64,000 nucleotides of DNA from an uncultured Crocinitomix sp. GTDB taxonomy: Bacteria > Bacteroidota > Bacteroidia > Flavobacteriales_D > Crocinitomicaceae. The stretch covers positions 1-64,000 of the forward strand of contig CAJQHR010000029.1 in the NCBI GenBank assembly GCA_905478225.1, in the 5' to 3' direction. Of this stretch, positions 38,295-47,028 are shown piece by piece; within the stretch, counting starts at the first letter, position 1, and each line of letters opens with the position of its first letter. The notes below the pieces were generated by a model. That model did no database searches, was not told where the DNA came from, and saw only the letters and a program-made list of their open reading frames with translations. Position numbers and translations under genes: made by a program.

Positions 38295-40925
38295 ATGGAA
38301 ATACGCAGTATAAATGGAATGAGAGGCCCAAATTATTGGTCGGTACGCCGTCACAAACTAATTGTTATGGTGTTGGATTTAGAGGAGATGGAAGAACGTC
38401 CGTCGAATAAAATTGATGGATTTAGTGACCGATTGCAAGCATTGTTTCCTGGTATGTATGAACATAGATGCTCTGTTGGCACGGCGGGCGGTTTTTTTCA
38501 ACGCGTAGAAGAAGGCACTTGGATGGGGCATATTATTGAGCATATTGCGCTTGAAATTCAGTCGCTAGCTGGAATGGAAGTTGGTTTTGGTCGCACGAGA
38601 GGATATGGGGAAGAAGGGGTTTATAATGTGGTATTTGCTTATACAGAGGAAAAAGTTGGGCGTTTTGCAGCAAAAGCTTCAGTAGCAATTTGCGAAGCAC
38701 TTATTGATGGTAAGGATTATGATTTGGACGCGGATATTCAAGAAATGCGTGAGATCAGGGAGGATGAGCGCCTTGGACCAAGTACTGGCTCAATTATCGA
38801 AGAAGCTGAATCTCGTGGAATTCCATGGATTCGTTTAAATAAATATTCCTTATGCCAATTAGGTTATGGAGCGAACCAAAAAAGAATTCAAGCCACAGTT
38901 ACAAGTGAAACGAGTAGCATTGGGGTTGAAATTGCATGTGACAAAGAAGATACGAAGCATTTATTAGAACAAGCTGAGGTCGAAGTACCTCGCGGAGATA
39001 TTATTCGAAGAGAATGTAGTTTAGAAGAAACATGTCGCTATGTGGGGTACCCATTGGTGATTAAACCAGTCGGTGGAAATCATGGTCGCGGTATTACCGT
39101 AGGTGTTGAAAATTTGGAAGATGCAACTATTGCATTTCATGCGGCGAAAGAAGTTTCAAGCGCAGTTATTGTAGAGAAAATGATAATTGGTGAGGATTAT
39201 CGTTTATTGGTAATTAACAATGTTTTAGTAGCGGCTTCAAAACGAACTCCTGCGCATGTAATTGGGGATGGAAAATCAACAGTTCGCGAATTAGTGGATA
39301 TCGTGAACTCTGATCCTAGAAGAGGCTATGGACATGAAAATGTGTTAACTCAAATTACAATTAACGATTTGACTAAGAGCATTTTAAAAGGTGAGGGATA
39401 TACTGAGGAAAGTGTGATTGCTGAAGGAGAAATGCTGATTTTAAAAGATACGGCAAACTTGTCGACAGGCGGAACGGCTGAGGATGTTACAGATATTGTC
39501 CATCCTGCAAATGTTTCAATGGCAGAGCGAATTTCAAAAATAATTGATCTAGATATTTGTGGAATTGACATCATGACAACTGATATCTCGCAACCATTAG
39601 CCGAAACTGGAGGCGCCGTGCTTGAAGTAAATGCTGGACCAGGATTCAGAATGCATTTAGCACCAACTAAAGGCTTACCAAGAAATGTGGCTGGCCATGT
39701 CATTGATAAATTATTTCCACAAGGAAATACTGGCCGAATTCCAATCATAGCTATTTCTGGTACGAACGGTAAAACAACAACAACACGTTTGATTGCGCAC
39801 ATGATGAAGATGACGGGTTACCGCGTAGGCTATACAACTACGGACGGTGTGTATATTCAGAACAGGCTATTAATGACTGGTGACTGCACTGGGCCTGCGA
39901 GTGCAGAATTTGTATTGAAAGATCCAACGGTTAATCTAGCCGTTTTGGAATGTGCGCGTGGCGGATTGTTAAGAGCTGGTTTAGGATTTAAAAAATGTGA
40001 CATTGCAATTGTAACAAATGTTTCGGCAGATCATTTAGGATTAAAAGGAATTCATACGGTTGAACAGTTAGCGAAAGTAAAAGGTGTTGTACCCGAAACG
40101 GTATTGCCTGATGGTTATGCCATTTTAAATGCAGATGATGATTTAGTGTATGAAATGCGCCGTAACGTAGATTGTAACGTAGCACTTTTCTCCATGGATG
40201 AGGAAAACCCTAGAATTAAAGCTTTACAGCGTATAGGAGGAATTTGTGCGGTTTTTGAAAACGGTTATGTCACCATTTGTCGTGGAGAATGGAAAATGCG
40301 TGTGATGCGTGTTGAAGAAATTCCTTTGACCTATGGCGGTAAGGCTGAATTTATGATTCAGAATGTATTGCCAGCAATTTTAACAGCAAACATTCAAGGC
40401 ATAAGTATTGAGGATATGCGCGCAGCATTGGAAACATTTATTCCTTCAGCTTCGCAAACACCAGGGCGTTTGAATTTATTTGAGTTCAATGACTTTAATG
40501 TGCTTTTAGATTATGCACATAATCCAGCAGGAATGCGAGCCTTGAAAAAGTTTGTCGATAATATGGAGGCAACTGTCAAAGTTGGTATTATTGCCGGAAT
40601 TGGTGATCGAAGAGTCGAGGATAATAATGAAATGGGGGCGATTGCCGCAGAAATGTTTGATGAAATCATTATTCGCCAAGATAAAAAGCTAAGGGGTAAA
40701 ACAGAAGAGGAGTTAATTAAAATGTTAAGTGATGGTATCAAACAGAAAGATCCCAAGATCAAAACAACAATTATTCCTTCTGAAAAAGAAGCGATCACAT
40801 ATGCGATTAAAAATGCTGTGAAAGGTTCTTTAATTGTATTGAGCAGTGATGTAATTCCCGAGGCGCTTGATTTAGTGAAACACTTTAAAGAGATGGAGTT
40901 GCGTGGCGAACCTATGGAGGCTTAG
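38295..40925 (+). CDS. cphA: Cyanophycin synthetase
   Basis: An 876-residue synthetase. The N-terminal domain (about 1-160; YWSVRRHKLIVMVLDLEEM) is followed by an ATP-grasp domain (about 210-470; YPLVIKPVGGNHGRGITVG, VEKMIIGEDYRLLVI, EVNAGPG) that adds Asp, and a Mur-ligase-like domain (about 480-876) with P-loop GTNGKTTT (residues 489-496), LECARGGLLRAGLG and VLLDYAHNPAGM that adds Arg. Size and order match CphA1. The enzyme builds the nitrogen reserve polymer from Asp, Arg and ATP in the cytoplasm. Divergent from cphB. Confidence 0.95.
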   Translation: MEIRSINGMRGPNYWSVRRHKLIVMVLDLEEMEERPSNKIDGFSDRLQALFPGMYEHRCSVGTAGGFFQRVEEGTWMGHIIEHIALEIQSLAGMEVGFGRTRGYGEEGVYNVVFAYTEEKVGRFAAKASVAICEALIDGKDYDLDADIQEMREIREDERLGPSTGSIIEEAESRGIPWIRLNKYSLCQLGYGANQKRIQATVTSETSSIGVEIACDKEDTKHLLEQAEVEVPRGDIIRRECSLEETCRYVGYPLVIKPVGGNHGRGITVGVENLEDATIAFHAAKEVSSAVIVEKMIIGEDYRLLVINNVLVAASKRTPAHVIGDGKSTVRELVDIVNSDPRRGYGHENVLTQITINDLTKSILKGEGYTEESVIAEGEMLILKDTANLSTGGTAEDVTDIVHPANVSMAERISKIIDLDICGIDIMTTDISQPLAETGGAVLEVNAGPGFRMHLAPTKGLPRNVAGHVIDKLFPQGNTGRIPIIAISGTNGKTTTTRLIAHMMKMTGYRVGYTTTDGVYIQNRLLMTGDCTGPASAEFVLKDPTVNLAVLECARGGLLRAGLGFKKCDIAIVTNVSADHLGLKGIHTVEQLAKVKGVVPETVLPDGYAILNADDDLVYEMRRNVDCNVALFSMDEENPRIKALQRIGGICAVFENGYVTICRGEWKMRVMRVEEIPLTYGGKAEFMIQNVLPAILTANIQGISIEDMRAALETFIPSASQTPGRLNLFEFNDFNVLLDYAHNPAGMRALKKFVDNMEATVKVGIIAGIGDRRVEDNNEMGAIAAEMFDEIIIRQDKKLRGKTEEELIKMLSDGIKQKDPKIKTTIIPSEKEAITYAIKNAVKGSLIVLSSDVIPEALDLVKHFKEMELRGEPMEA

Positions 40926-40946
40926 GCTTTTCTTTTTATCTAAAAA

Positions 40947-41302
40947 ATGAAAATTAATTGTACTTGCGGTTCAGTGATCCTAGATAATTACGATTATTTG
41001 AGGAATAAGGGACGTTTAATATCAGATACCCATTGGTTTGATTTCTGGGAGTCGATAGATAATGCTGTTGAAAAATCAGGAGGGAGCGTAAAAGAGAAAG
41101 AATATCCTGCCATGCAATTGAGACAGATGAGCCTTCTAAACTAATATTGGAATGCCGGAATTGTGGAAAATTATTTTTTAACACAAAAAGTGGCGAATTA
41201 ATCACATTCTCTACAGATAATAGGAAGTACAATGCGGTTTTGGATAAGAATGAATCGAACGAAGATCGCAATGAATTCATAAAATCCTTACCCAAAAAGT
41301 AA
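40947..41302 (+). pseudogene. Frameshifted small zinc-finger-like protein gene
   Basis: ATG 40947 encodes MKINCTCGSVILDNYDYLRN and continues to a TAA at 41142-41144 (65 residues). A one-base loss near 41127-41135 separates it from a second frame that reads TDEPSKLILECRNCGKLFF and ends SLPKK at 41302. Together they give about 118 residues with paired Cys motifs (CTCGS and CRNCG) as in a small family I recall from bacteria with cold-loving relatives; the name is not known. Unlike the other lesions it is not in a long A/T run. Confidence 0.75.
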
Positions 41303-41334
41303 ACTCCAAAAGACTAACATCTAAGATCTCGAAA

Positions 41335-42198
41335 TCATCCCATTCTTAAAAAATCAACCTCCTTTTCATCCAAAAATCTCCAAGTACCTCTGGGAAGGTC
41401 TTTCTTCGTTAGTCCGGCAAATTTCACGCGGTCTAAGCGCACCACTTTATGTCCTATCGCTTCAAACATTCTTCGGACTACGCGGTTTTTTCCTGAATGA
41501 ATTTCAACGCCCACCTCACGATTTCGCGAATCAGCAATTATTTCGGCTACGTCCACTTTTGCAAAGTCTCCGTCGTCTAATTCAACACCTGCGTGTAATG
41601 CATGTATGGCTTCAACATCAATTGGTCGCTCTAGTTCTACATGATAAATTTTCTTAACCTCATAGCGCGGGTGCGTTAATTTTTTTGTCAAGTCTCCGTC
41701 ATTCGTAAATAATAAAACACCTGTGGTGTTTCTATCTAATCTACCAACTGGATAAATACGCTCTTTACAAGCGTTTTTCACAAGTTGCAGCACGGTTCTT
41801 CTTCCATGCTCATCATCCATTGTCGTAATAAAATCTTTTGGTTTGTTCAGTAAAACGTAACGCTTCTTCTCCGATTGAATAGTACTTCCGTCATATTTCA
41901 CAGTATCATTAGGCTTAACTTTATAACCCATTTCAGTGATGATCTTACCATTCACTTCTACAATACCACTTTGAATCAAAACATCTGCTTCTCTTCTTGA
42001 GCATATGCCGGCATTCGCAATAAATTTATTTAAGCGCACCTCGTCACTAAAAGACGGCAAAGGATCTCCCTTTGGTTTTTTATAACGTTGCTCTCCTTTT
42101 GCAAATGGCTTTTTATTTGACTTGCTAAAACCTTTGCTTCTATCTCCACTTGCGCGGCTCGGTTTTTTATATCCCGATTTTTTATTACGTTCACTCAT
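41335..42198 (-). CDS. RsuA/RluB-family rRNA pseudouridine synthase
   Basis: A 287-residue enzyme with a basic low-complexity N-terminus rich in Lys, Ser and Gly (about 1-45), an S4 domain (about 48-105; VRLNKFIANAGICSRREAD) and the RsuA-type catalytic core with YPVGRLDRNTTGVLLF, its Asp being the catalytic residue, then SGKNRVVRRMFEAIGHKV. The long basic tail is common in Bacteroidota homologues. Start set at ATG 42198; the longer frame begins at TTG 42216. Which rRNA site it modifies cannot be told. Confidence 0.9.
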   Translation of the reverse strand: MSERNKKSGYKKPSRASGDRSKGFSKSNKKPFAKGEQRYKKPKGDPLPSFSDEVRLNKFIANAGICSRREADVLIQSGIVEVNGKIITEMGYKVKPNDTVKYDGSTIQSEKKRYVLLNKPKDFITTMDDEHGRRTVLQLVKNACKERIYPVGRLDRNTTGVLLFTNDGDLTKKLTHPRYEVKKIYHVELERPIDVEAIHALHAGVELDDGDFAKVDVAEIIADSRNREVGVEIHSGKNRVVRRMFEAIGHKVVRLDRVKFAGLTKKDLPRGTWRFLDEKEVDFLRMG

Positions 42199-42235
42199 AC
42201 TGATTGATTTACACAAAATTCTGGTTTCGTTGCGG

Positions 42236-42243
42236 CAAAGATA
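42236..42243 (-). promoter_or_regulatory. -7 box TATCTTTG of the pseudouridine synthase gene
   Basis: Minus-strand TATCTTTG, an exact TAnnTTTG match, 37 bases before the ATG at 42198. Confidence 0.55.
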
Positions 42244-42299
42244 AGAGATAATCCATCTAGTTGACCAACAGGCTTAAATTAAGCAAAGGGATTATTAGT

Positions 42300-43244
42300 T
42301 TAGCGAGAATGCTTGCGCCTTGTTTTATTTGTGCGCTTAAAACTTACATTTCGAATAAATGACATGTTTAAGTAGAGATAAACGTCATTATAATCGGAAC
42401 TTCCACGTGCTAAACCTGCTTGCGTTAATTCGGGAAATGGCCCCAATGATGGATCGGCAAAATAAGCAGCTTTGCTTCCAAAATTGCTTTCAATCAAGCT
42501 ATTGTTATAATAATTGCCGCTGACATCATCTAAATAATCGGTAAAAGTATGTGTATAGCTTATTTCGAACGACATAGACCACATGGGAGCGAGTCCTATC
42601 TTATAACCAAAACCAATAGGAATTCCTAGACTATAGCGTTCATATTCTCTTGTGTCTCCTATGAATCCTTGTCCTTCGGTTTTTAATGGGCGTAAATTGG
42701 TCCAACCATATACGCCACCCCGACCTTGTGGAATAAATCCAAATACAGAGATACCAGAAAATAGGTAAACTTGAAAATCTTTTGAACGAAAACCCTTGAG
42801 TCCATATTTGCGGTGACGAGATCCAAATTGTTCGTTACGTGCCAATATTAATTCAAATTGCTGTGATACTTCAAATAGGTGCGTCTGAACTTGTATATTC
42901 CGGTTTCTGCGGTTTGGTTGATGGGTATATGCATCATTTGCTGCGAACAATCCATATTGCAATAGCGTTTTTGTTGCGAAATTGGATCCAATTCTGAAAC
43001 GGTAACCAATATGGCCAGCATAGGCTGTTGAATTTAGATCTAGATCTTTGGGTGAAAAATGCGTACCGTCTTTATCACTTCCACCTATATCACCTAGAAA
43101 ACCAGTCAAACCAATCCCAAACAAAACGGATTTGCGTTTATTTTTCCAATGATCACTTGTAGTGAAGTGAGAGGACTGGCTAAAGGTAGAGGTTGTTGGT
43201 GCGGAAATTATAAAGAGCAGAATTACTATTTTAAAATATCCCAT
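42300..43244 (-). CDS. Outer-membrane barrel protein, PorG/DUF6089-like
   Basis: A 314-residue protein with a signal peptide (ending STFSQ) and an eight-strand-type barrel: FGIGLTGFLGDIGG, AGHIGYRFRIG, QVYLFSGISVFGFIP, GIPIGFGYKIGL, MSFEISYTHTFTDYLDDVSG and LYLNMSFIRNVSF. The GDIGG, GYRF, GIPIG and TDYLDDVSG pattern fits the DUF6089 family, which includes PorG of the T9SS. A basic tail (KRTNKTRRKHSR) follows the last strand. PorG identity is likely but not certain, as several paralogues exist per genome. Confidence 0.65.
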   Translation of the reverse strand: MGYFKIVILLFIISAPTTSTFSQSSHFTTSDHWKNKRKSVLFGIGLTGFLGDIGGSDKDGTHFSPKDLDLNSTAYAGHIGYRFRIGSNFATKTLLQYGLFAANDAYTHQPNRRNRNIQVQTHLFEVSQQFELILARNEQFGSRHRKYGLKGFRSKDFQVYLFSGISVFGFIPQGRGGVYGWTNLRPLKTEGQGFIGDTREYERYSLGIPIGFGYKIGLAPMWSMSFEISYTHTFTDYLDDVSGNYYNNSLIESNFGSKAAYFADPSLGPFPELTQAGLARGSSDYNDVYLYLNMSFIRNVSFKRTNKTRRKHSR

Positions 43245-43358
43245 AAGTAAGCGTTGTTCATTGGCTTAAAATTATAGTAAAATATAGACAAAAGAGGGTT
43301 TATCATGAAGTATTGATTAAAGTGCTTTTGAAGTTGACTGTGTGGTCAGACTTAATGA

Positions 43359-44108
43359 TTATTGTAGTTTTTTGCGGAGTAATTGTAGCACGGCTTCAAC
43401 ATCTTCTGGCACATCTATATTCGGTGTTTCAATTGTAGTTTCTACTGTTCGAATCGAATAACCATTGTAAATCCAGCGCAATTGTTCTAAAGACTCTAGT
43501 TTTTCTAGTGCGGTTGAGTCTAACGTGAGTAATTCTTTGAGTGTTTTAGTTCGCCAGGCATAAATCCCAATGTGTTTGTAAAAGGTGTTATTGTCTAACC
43601 AATTTGAATGTGGTGTGCTGGCTATGTGAGGAATTGGACTACGACTAAAATAAATTCCATTTTTGTCTTTATCTAACACCACTTTAATTCGATTTGGATT
43701 TCGTATATCTGCATCATTTGATATGGGCTTGACAATTGTTCCAATTGTAACCTCTGCCGATTCAAAAACCGCAATTAGTTCAGTTAATTGCTCTGGTCTA
43801 ATTAAGGGTTCATCTCCTTGAATATTGACCACAATTTCGTAGTCATTGTATTTTTCAATTACCTCGCCACAGCGTTCAGTTCCGCTCGCATGATCAGAAC
43901 TTGTCATCATTACCAGTCCTCCAAACGCTTTAACGTGATCGTAAATCCGTTGATCATCCGTGGCAACGACCACATCCGCAAAAGTCACGCATTTCTTTGC
44001 TTGTTCATAAACGCGCTGTATCATAGATTTTCCCAATAAATCTGCCAATGGTTTACCTGGGAAACGACTTGAACCATAACGAGAAGGAATAATGCCGAGT
44101 ACTTTCAT
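43359..44108 (-). CDS. kdsB: 3-deoxy-manno-octulosonate cytidylyltransferase
   Basis: A 249-residue enzyme that activates Kdo as CMP-Kdo for lipid A-core assembly. The start at ATG 44108 gives the canonical MKVLGIIPSRYGSSRFPGKPL; the longer frame from 44165 adds unrelated residues. VVATDDQRI, NIQGDEPLIRPEQ, YFSRSPIPH and HIGIYAWR are all present. A -7 promoter box ends five bases before this ATG, so the mRNA is probably leaderless or nearly so. Confidence 0.96.
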   Translation of the reverse strand: MKVLGIIPSRYGSSRFPGKPLADLLGKSMIQRVYEQAKKCVTFADVVVATDDQRIYDHVKAFGGLVMMTSSDHASGTERCGEVIEKYNDYEIVVNIQGDEPLIRPEQLTELIAVFESAEVTIGTIVKPISNDADIRNPNRIKVVLDKDKNGIYFSRSPIPHIASTPHSNWLDNNTFYKHIGIYAWRTKTLKELLTLDSTALEKLESLEQLRWIYNGYSIRTVETTIETPNIDVPEDVEAVLQLLRKKLQ

Positions 44109-44113
44109 AGGTA

Positions 44114-44121
44114 CAAATTTA
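44114..44121 (-). promoter_or_regulatory. -7 box TAAATTTG of kdsB
   Basis: Minus-strand TAAATTTG ending five bases before the kdsB ATG. Supports the short start and a leaderless transcript. No convincing -33 element was found. Confidence 0.55.
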
Positions 44122-44168
44122 GGTTTTGTATTGAATTGATAACAGTTGAAGTTTATTATTTTCACGTT

Positions 44169-44688
44169 ATGGAGAATTTACTGATTGAATCAAGCCGCAG
44201 TTATAAAGAAGGTAGTTGGTTTGTTTTTAAAGATAATGATGATTGGTTTCGTTTGCGGGTGGGGTCAACAAGTGGGAAAAGAGAGATTTTATTATAATGA
44301 TAATTTATTAGGAGAGAAACAACAACGAACCAAACTTAAAACGTCTTATGAACATAAGAATGCAGCCGGTGATCATTTTGAAGTTGTTTTGAAAGCATCC
44401 ATACAATTTAACAATGCTGGTTCAATTTGTACATTGACAAAAAATGGTGAGATGATCGGAAGAGTTGAAATGCTACAGAATAAAGGATACATGCGAATGT
44501 TTCGATTGATTTTATACCCAGCAGCGATCTTATTTATTATTACTTTTTTAATGATGAAAATTGGAAATTCTTCAGAATCGCTGCTGCTCATCCCAATTTT
44601 ATATTTGTTTTTCGGAATTGTTTACATGATCAGGAGCAAAGTCCCAATGGTAAAAGTTGCGGACACTTCGGACTTAATAGATGATTGA
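44169..44688 (+). pseudogene. Frameshifted two-helix membrane protein gene
   Basis: ATG 44169 reads MENLLIESSRSYKEGSWF and then FRLRVGSTSGKREI before a stop. Removing one T from the T4 run at 44287-44290 continues it as YYNDNLLGEKQQRTK and then DHFEVVLKASIQFN, with two membrane helices (MFRLILYPAAILFIITFLMM and LLLIPILYLFFGIVYMI) and end DTSDLIDD. The soluble start (S..SGKE..YYN) fits small bacterial membrane proteins of this layout. The competing open frame from TTG 44185 has an atypical start and is judged a shadow over its first 34 codons. Confidence 0.75.
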
Positions 44689-44782
44689 AAAATGAAATCT
44701 TTCAACTGTTTTCCGTTTCATGAGTCAAACCGAATATTCAAGTAAACTTGCTTCCAAATCTAATAGCAAAAGAAGCTCGCTT

Positions 44783-46573
44783 CTAATCCAATTTTAGAAC
44801 CGCCAAGAAAGCTTCTTGTGGAACCTCTACACTTCCAACTTGACGCATTCTTTTCTTCCCCTTTTTCTGCTTTTCTAATAACTTACGTTTACGAGAAATA
44901 TCACCACCATAACATTTAGCAGTTACATCCTTACGCAAGGCCTTGATCGTTTCTCTCGATACAATTTTTGCTCCAATAGCTGCTTGAATCGGAATTTCAA
45001 ATTGTTGTCTTGGAATCAATTCCTTCAACTTAATACAAATTTTCTTCCCTAAACTATGTGCATTACTTCGGTGTACCAAAGCTGAAAGTGCATCCACCTG
45101 ATCTCCATTTAAGAGAATATCCATTTTTACCAAATCAGATTTATGATAATCTATCGGGTGATAATCGAAAGAGGCGTATCCACGAGAAACTGATTTTAAT
45201 TTATCGTAGAAATCAAAAACAACTTCTCCCATTGGCATTTCAAACGTAATCTCAACACGTGATTGCGTTAAGTAAACTTGATTTTTAAGTTCACCACGTT
45301 TCTCAATACACAAATTCATGATTTGCCCAACATAGTCTGACTTGGTAATGATTTGTGCGCGTATATAGGGTTCCTCGATATAATCTATTCGAGAAGGATC
45401 AGGCAATTCAGATGGATTGTTTACCACCTGCATGATATTATCTTTTCTTAAAAATGCTTTGTATGATACATTGGGAACAGTTGTAATAACCGTCATGTTA
45501 AACTCACGCTCTAAACGTTCCTGAATAATTTCCATGTGTAACATCCCTAAGAATCCACAACGGAAACCAAAACCTAAGGCTGCAGATGATTCAGGTTCAA
45601 AGACCAAAGAAGCATCATTTAATTGCAGCTTCTCCATGGAATAGCGCAATTCTTCATATTCATCTGTATCTACAGGGTAAAGCCCAGCAAACACCATTGG
45701 TTTTACATCTTCAAATCCTTGTACAATTTCTTTAGTAGGATTCGCTACGGTTGTAATCGTATCCCCAACTTTAACCTCGTTCGCTTTTTTAATTCCCGAA
45801 ATGATATAACCAACATCACCAGCTAGCACCTCTTTTCTAGGCTCCATATCCATTCTCAAAATACCAATTTCATCTGCGTAGTATTCGCGTTCAGTATTCA
45901 CAAATTTGACAAGATCACCTTTTTTAATCTTACCATTTAAAACACGATAGTAGGCAATAATACCCCTAAATGAATTGAATACAGAATCAAAAATCATAGC
46001 TTGAAGCGGTGCTTCAACATCTCCAACTGGAGCTGGAATTCTTTCAATAATTGCTTTTAGAATTTCTGGAACTCCAAGGCCTGTTTTGCCACTTGCAGGA
46101 ATCACATCAGAAGGATCGCAACCAATAAGGTCAACAATTTCATCCGTCACCTCTTCAGGTTGTGCGCCGGGTAAATCCATTTTATTCAGAATTGGAATAA
46201 TTTCCAAATCATTTTCTAAAGCCAAATATAAATTTGAAATAGTTTGAGCTTCAATCCCCTGTGCGGCATCAACAATTAATAAAGCGCCTTCACAAGCAGC
46301 AATAGATCTTGAAACTTCATATGAAAAATCAACATGGCCGGGCGTGTCAATCAAGTTTAGGGTATAATCAATCCCATCTTGTTTGTAATCCATTTGAATG
46401 GCATGACTTTTAATTGTAATCCCTCTTTCTCGCTCAATATCCATATCATCCAAAGCTTGGCTTTGCATGTCTCTGTCCGCTATCGTTCCGGTAGTTTGCA
46501 ATAACCGATCGGCCAAGGTGCTTTTACCGTGGTCAATATGAGCTATGATGCAAAAATTCCTGATATTCTTCAT
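44783..46573 (-). CDS. lepA: Elongation factor 4 (LepA)
   Basis: A 596-residue ribosome-dependent GTPase. G1 is [14 protein letters not shown]2 [11 protein letters not shown]3 DTPGHVDF and G4 NKMD, followed by domains II, III and V and the LepA-specific C-terminus ([23 protein letters not shown]). It acts on stalled or mislocated tRNAs and in ribosome biogenesis. The -7 box TATTTTTG ends four bases before the ATG, so the mRNA is predicted to be leaderless. Confidence 0.97.
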   Translation of the reverse strand: MKNIRNFCIIAHIDHGKSTLADRLLQTTGTIADRDMQSQALDDMDIERERGITIKSHAIQMDYKQDGIDYTLNLIDTPGHVDFSYEVSRSIAACEGALLIVDAAQGIEAQTISNLYLALENDLEIIPILNKMDLPGAQPEEVTDEIVDLIGCDPSDVIPASGKTGLGVPEILKAIIERIPAPVGDVEAPLQAMIFDSVFNSFRGIIAYYRVLNGKIKKGDLVKFVNTEREYYADEIGILRMDMEPRKEVLAGDVGYIISGIKKANEVKVGDTITTVANPTKEIVQGFEDVKPMVFAGLYPVDTDEYEELRYSMEKLQLNDASLVFEPESSAALGFGFRCGFLGMLHMEIIQERLEREFNMTVITTVPNVSYKAFLRKDNIMQVVNNPSELPDPSRIDYIEEPYIRAQIITKSDYVGQIMNLCIEKRGELKNQVYLTQSRVEITFEMPMGEVVFDFYDKLKSVSRGYASFDYHPIDYHKSDLVKMDILLNGDQVDALSALVHRSNAHSLGKKICIKLKELIPRQQFEIPIQAAIGAKIVSRETIKALRKDVTAKCYGGDISRKRKLLEKQKKGKKRMRQVGSVEVPQEAFLAVLKLD

Positions 46574-46577
46574 GCTG

Positions 46578-46585
46578 CAAAAATA
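46578..46585 (-). promoter_or_regulatory. -7 box TATTTTTG of lepA
   Basis: Minus-strand exact TAnnTTTG match four bases before ATG 46573. Given the usual distance from the box to +1, transcription should start on or beside the A of the ATG. A TTTG lies 26 bases further upstream, a little far for a -33 element. Confidence 0.55.
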
Positions 46586-46850
46586 GAAGATTTTAATTTA
46601 ATTCTTCCTATCAAACCCATGAATAACGCGCAATAAGCGTTCTTATTTTCGTTTTTAGATTTTATTCACCCTGATTCAGCGATTGAAGGCAGCTAGTTTT
46701 TGAAGAATAGCATGGTAATTTCGCTTTTTTCGAAATATCGTTGATTCAGATTAGAACTGCATATGTTTAAAAAGAAAGCGGCAGAAATAAAGAAAAAGAA
46801 TTGCGTTTAGAAGGCCTTAAAAAAAGGATTGTTGCTTAAAGACTTATTTC
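46586..46850. other. Gap upstream of lepA without a gene
   Basis: AT-rich, no ORF or hairpin of note. It leads into the candidate RNA locus on the plus strand. Confidence 0.5.
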
Positions 46851-46877
46851 TTGGTGCAATTTTTAGCACGATTTTTG
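46851..46877 (+). promoter_or_regulatory. Candidate promoter of the double-hairpin RNA
   Basis: TTG (46851-46853), 16-base spacing, then GATTTTTG (46870-46877), one mismatch from TAnnTTTG. It is about 25 bases before the first hairpin. Confidence 0.4.
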
Positions 46878-46882
46878 CGTTA

Positions 46883-46975
46883 TAAGCGACAGTTGGATTA
46901 AAGCCCTACCTTGGTAACGTAGGGCTTGGGTATATGGCCTTCCCTTGGTTTTTCCTCGGGAAGGCTTCTTTTTCA
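46883..46975 (+). ncRNA. Candidate small RNA with two hairpins and terminator
   Basis: Hairpin 1 pairs AAGCCCTAC (46901-46909) with GTAGGGCTT (46919-46927). Hairpin 2 pairs GCCTTCCC (46937-46944) with GGGAAGGC (46958-46965) and is followed by TTCTTTTTC, an intrinsic terminator. Both hairpins place a CCTTGG string at the start of their loops. With the promoter upstream this makes a discrete RNA of roughly 90 bases that ends before the DUF2851 gene. It could instead be the leader of that gene or a terminator pair. Flavobacterial RNA classes (Flavo-1, 6S-Flavo) should be compared. Confidence 0.5.
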
Positions 46976-47028
46976 TTAAATATTCCCTATATTCATACTC
47001 CAATCCCAAAACTTTTCATTTCAATCAT

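Noticed and set aside
39350-39802. Minus-strand 150-residue ORF inside cphA
   Set aside because: Shadow of a conserved gene; no signals of its own.
40954-41295. Minus-strand 113-residue ORF
   Set aside because: Antiparallel shadow of the frameshifted plus-strand gene, whose paired Cys motifs are convincing.
42199-42216. TTG start of the RsuA-type synthase
   Set aside because: An ATG 18 bases downstream gives the usual MSERNKK start with no loss of domain.
44185-44290. TTG-started frame MNQAAVIKKVV... as the real N-terminus of the 44169-44688 protein
   Set aside because: A better start and protein-like sequence lie in the other frame, joined after one T is removed.
46945-47028. N-terminal extension of the DUF2851 protein
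   Set aside because: It reads through a terminator hairpin, and the family starts at MKEEYLHH (47029).
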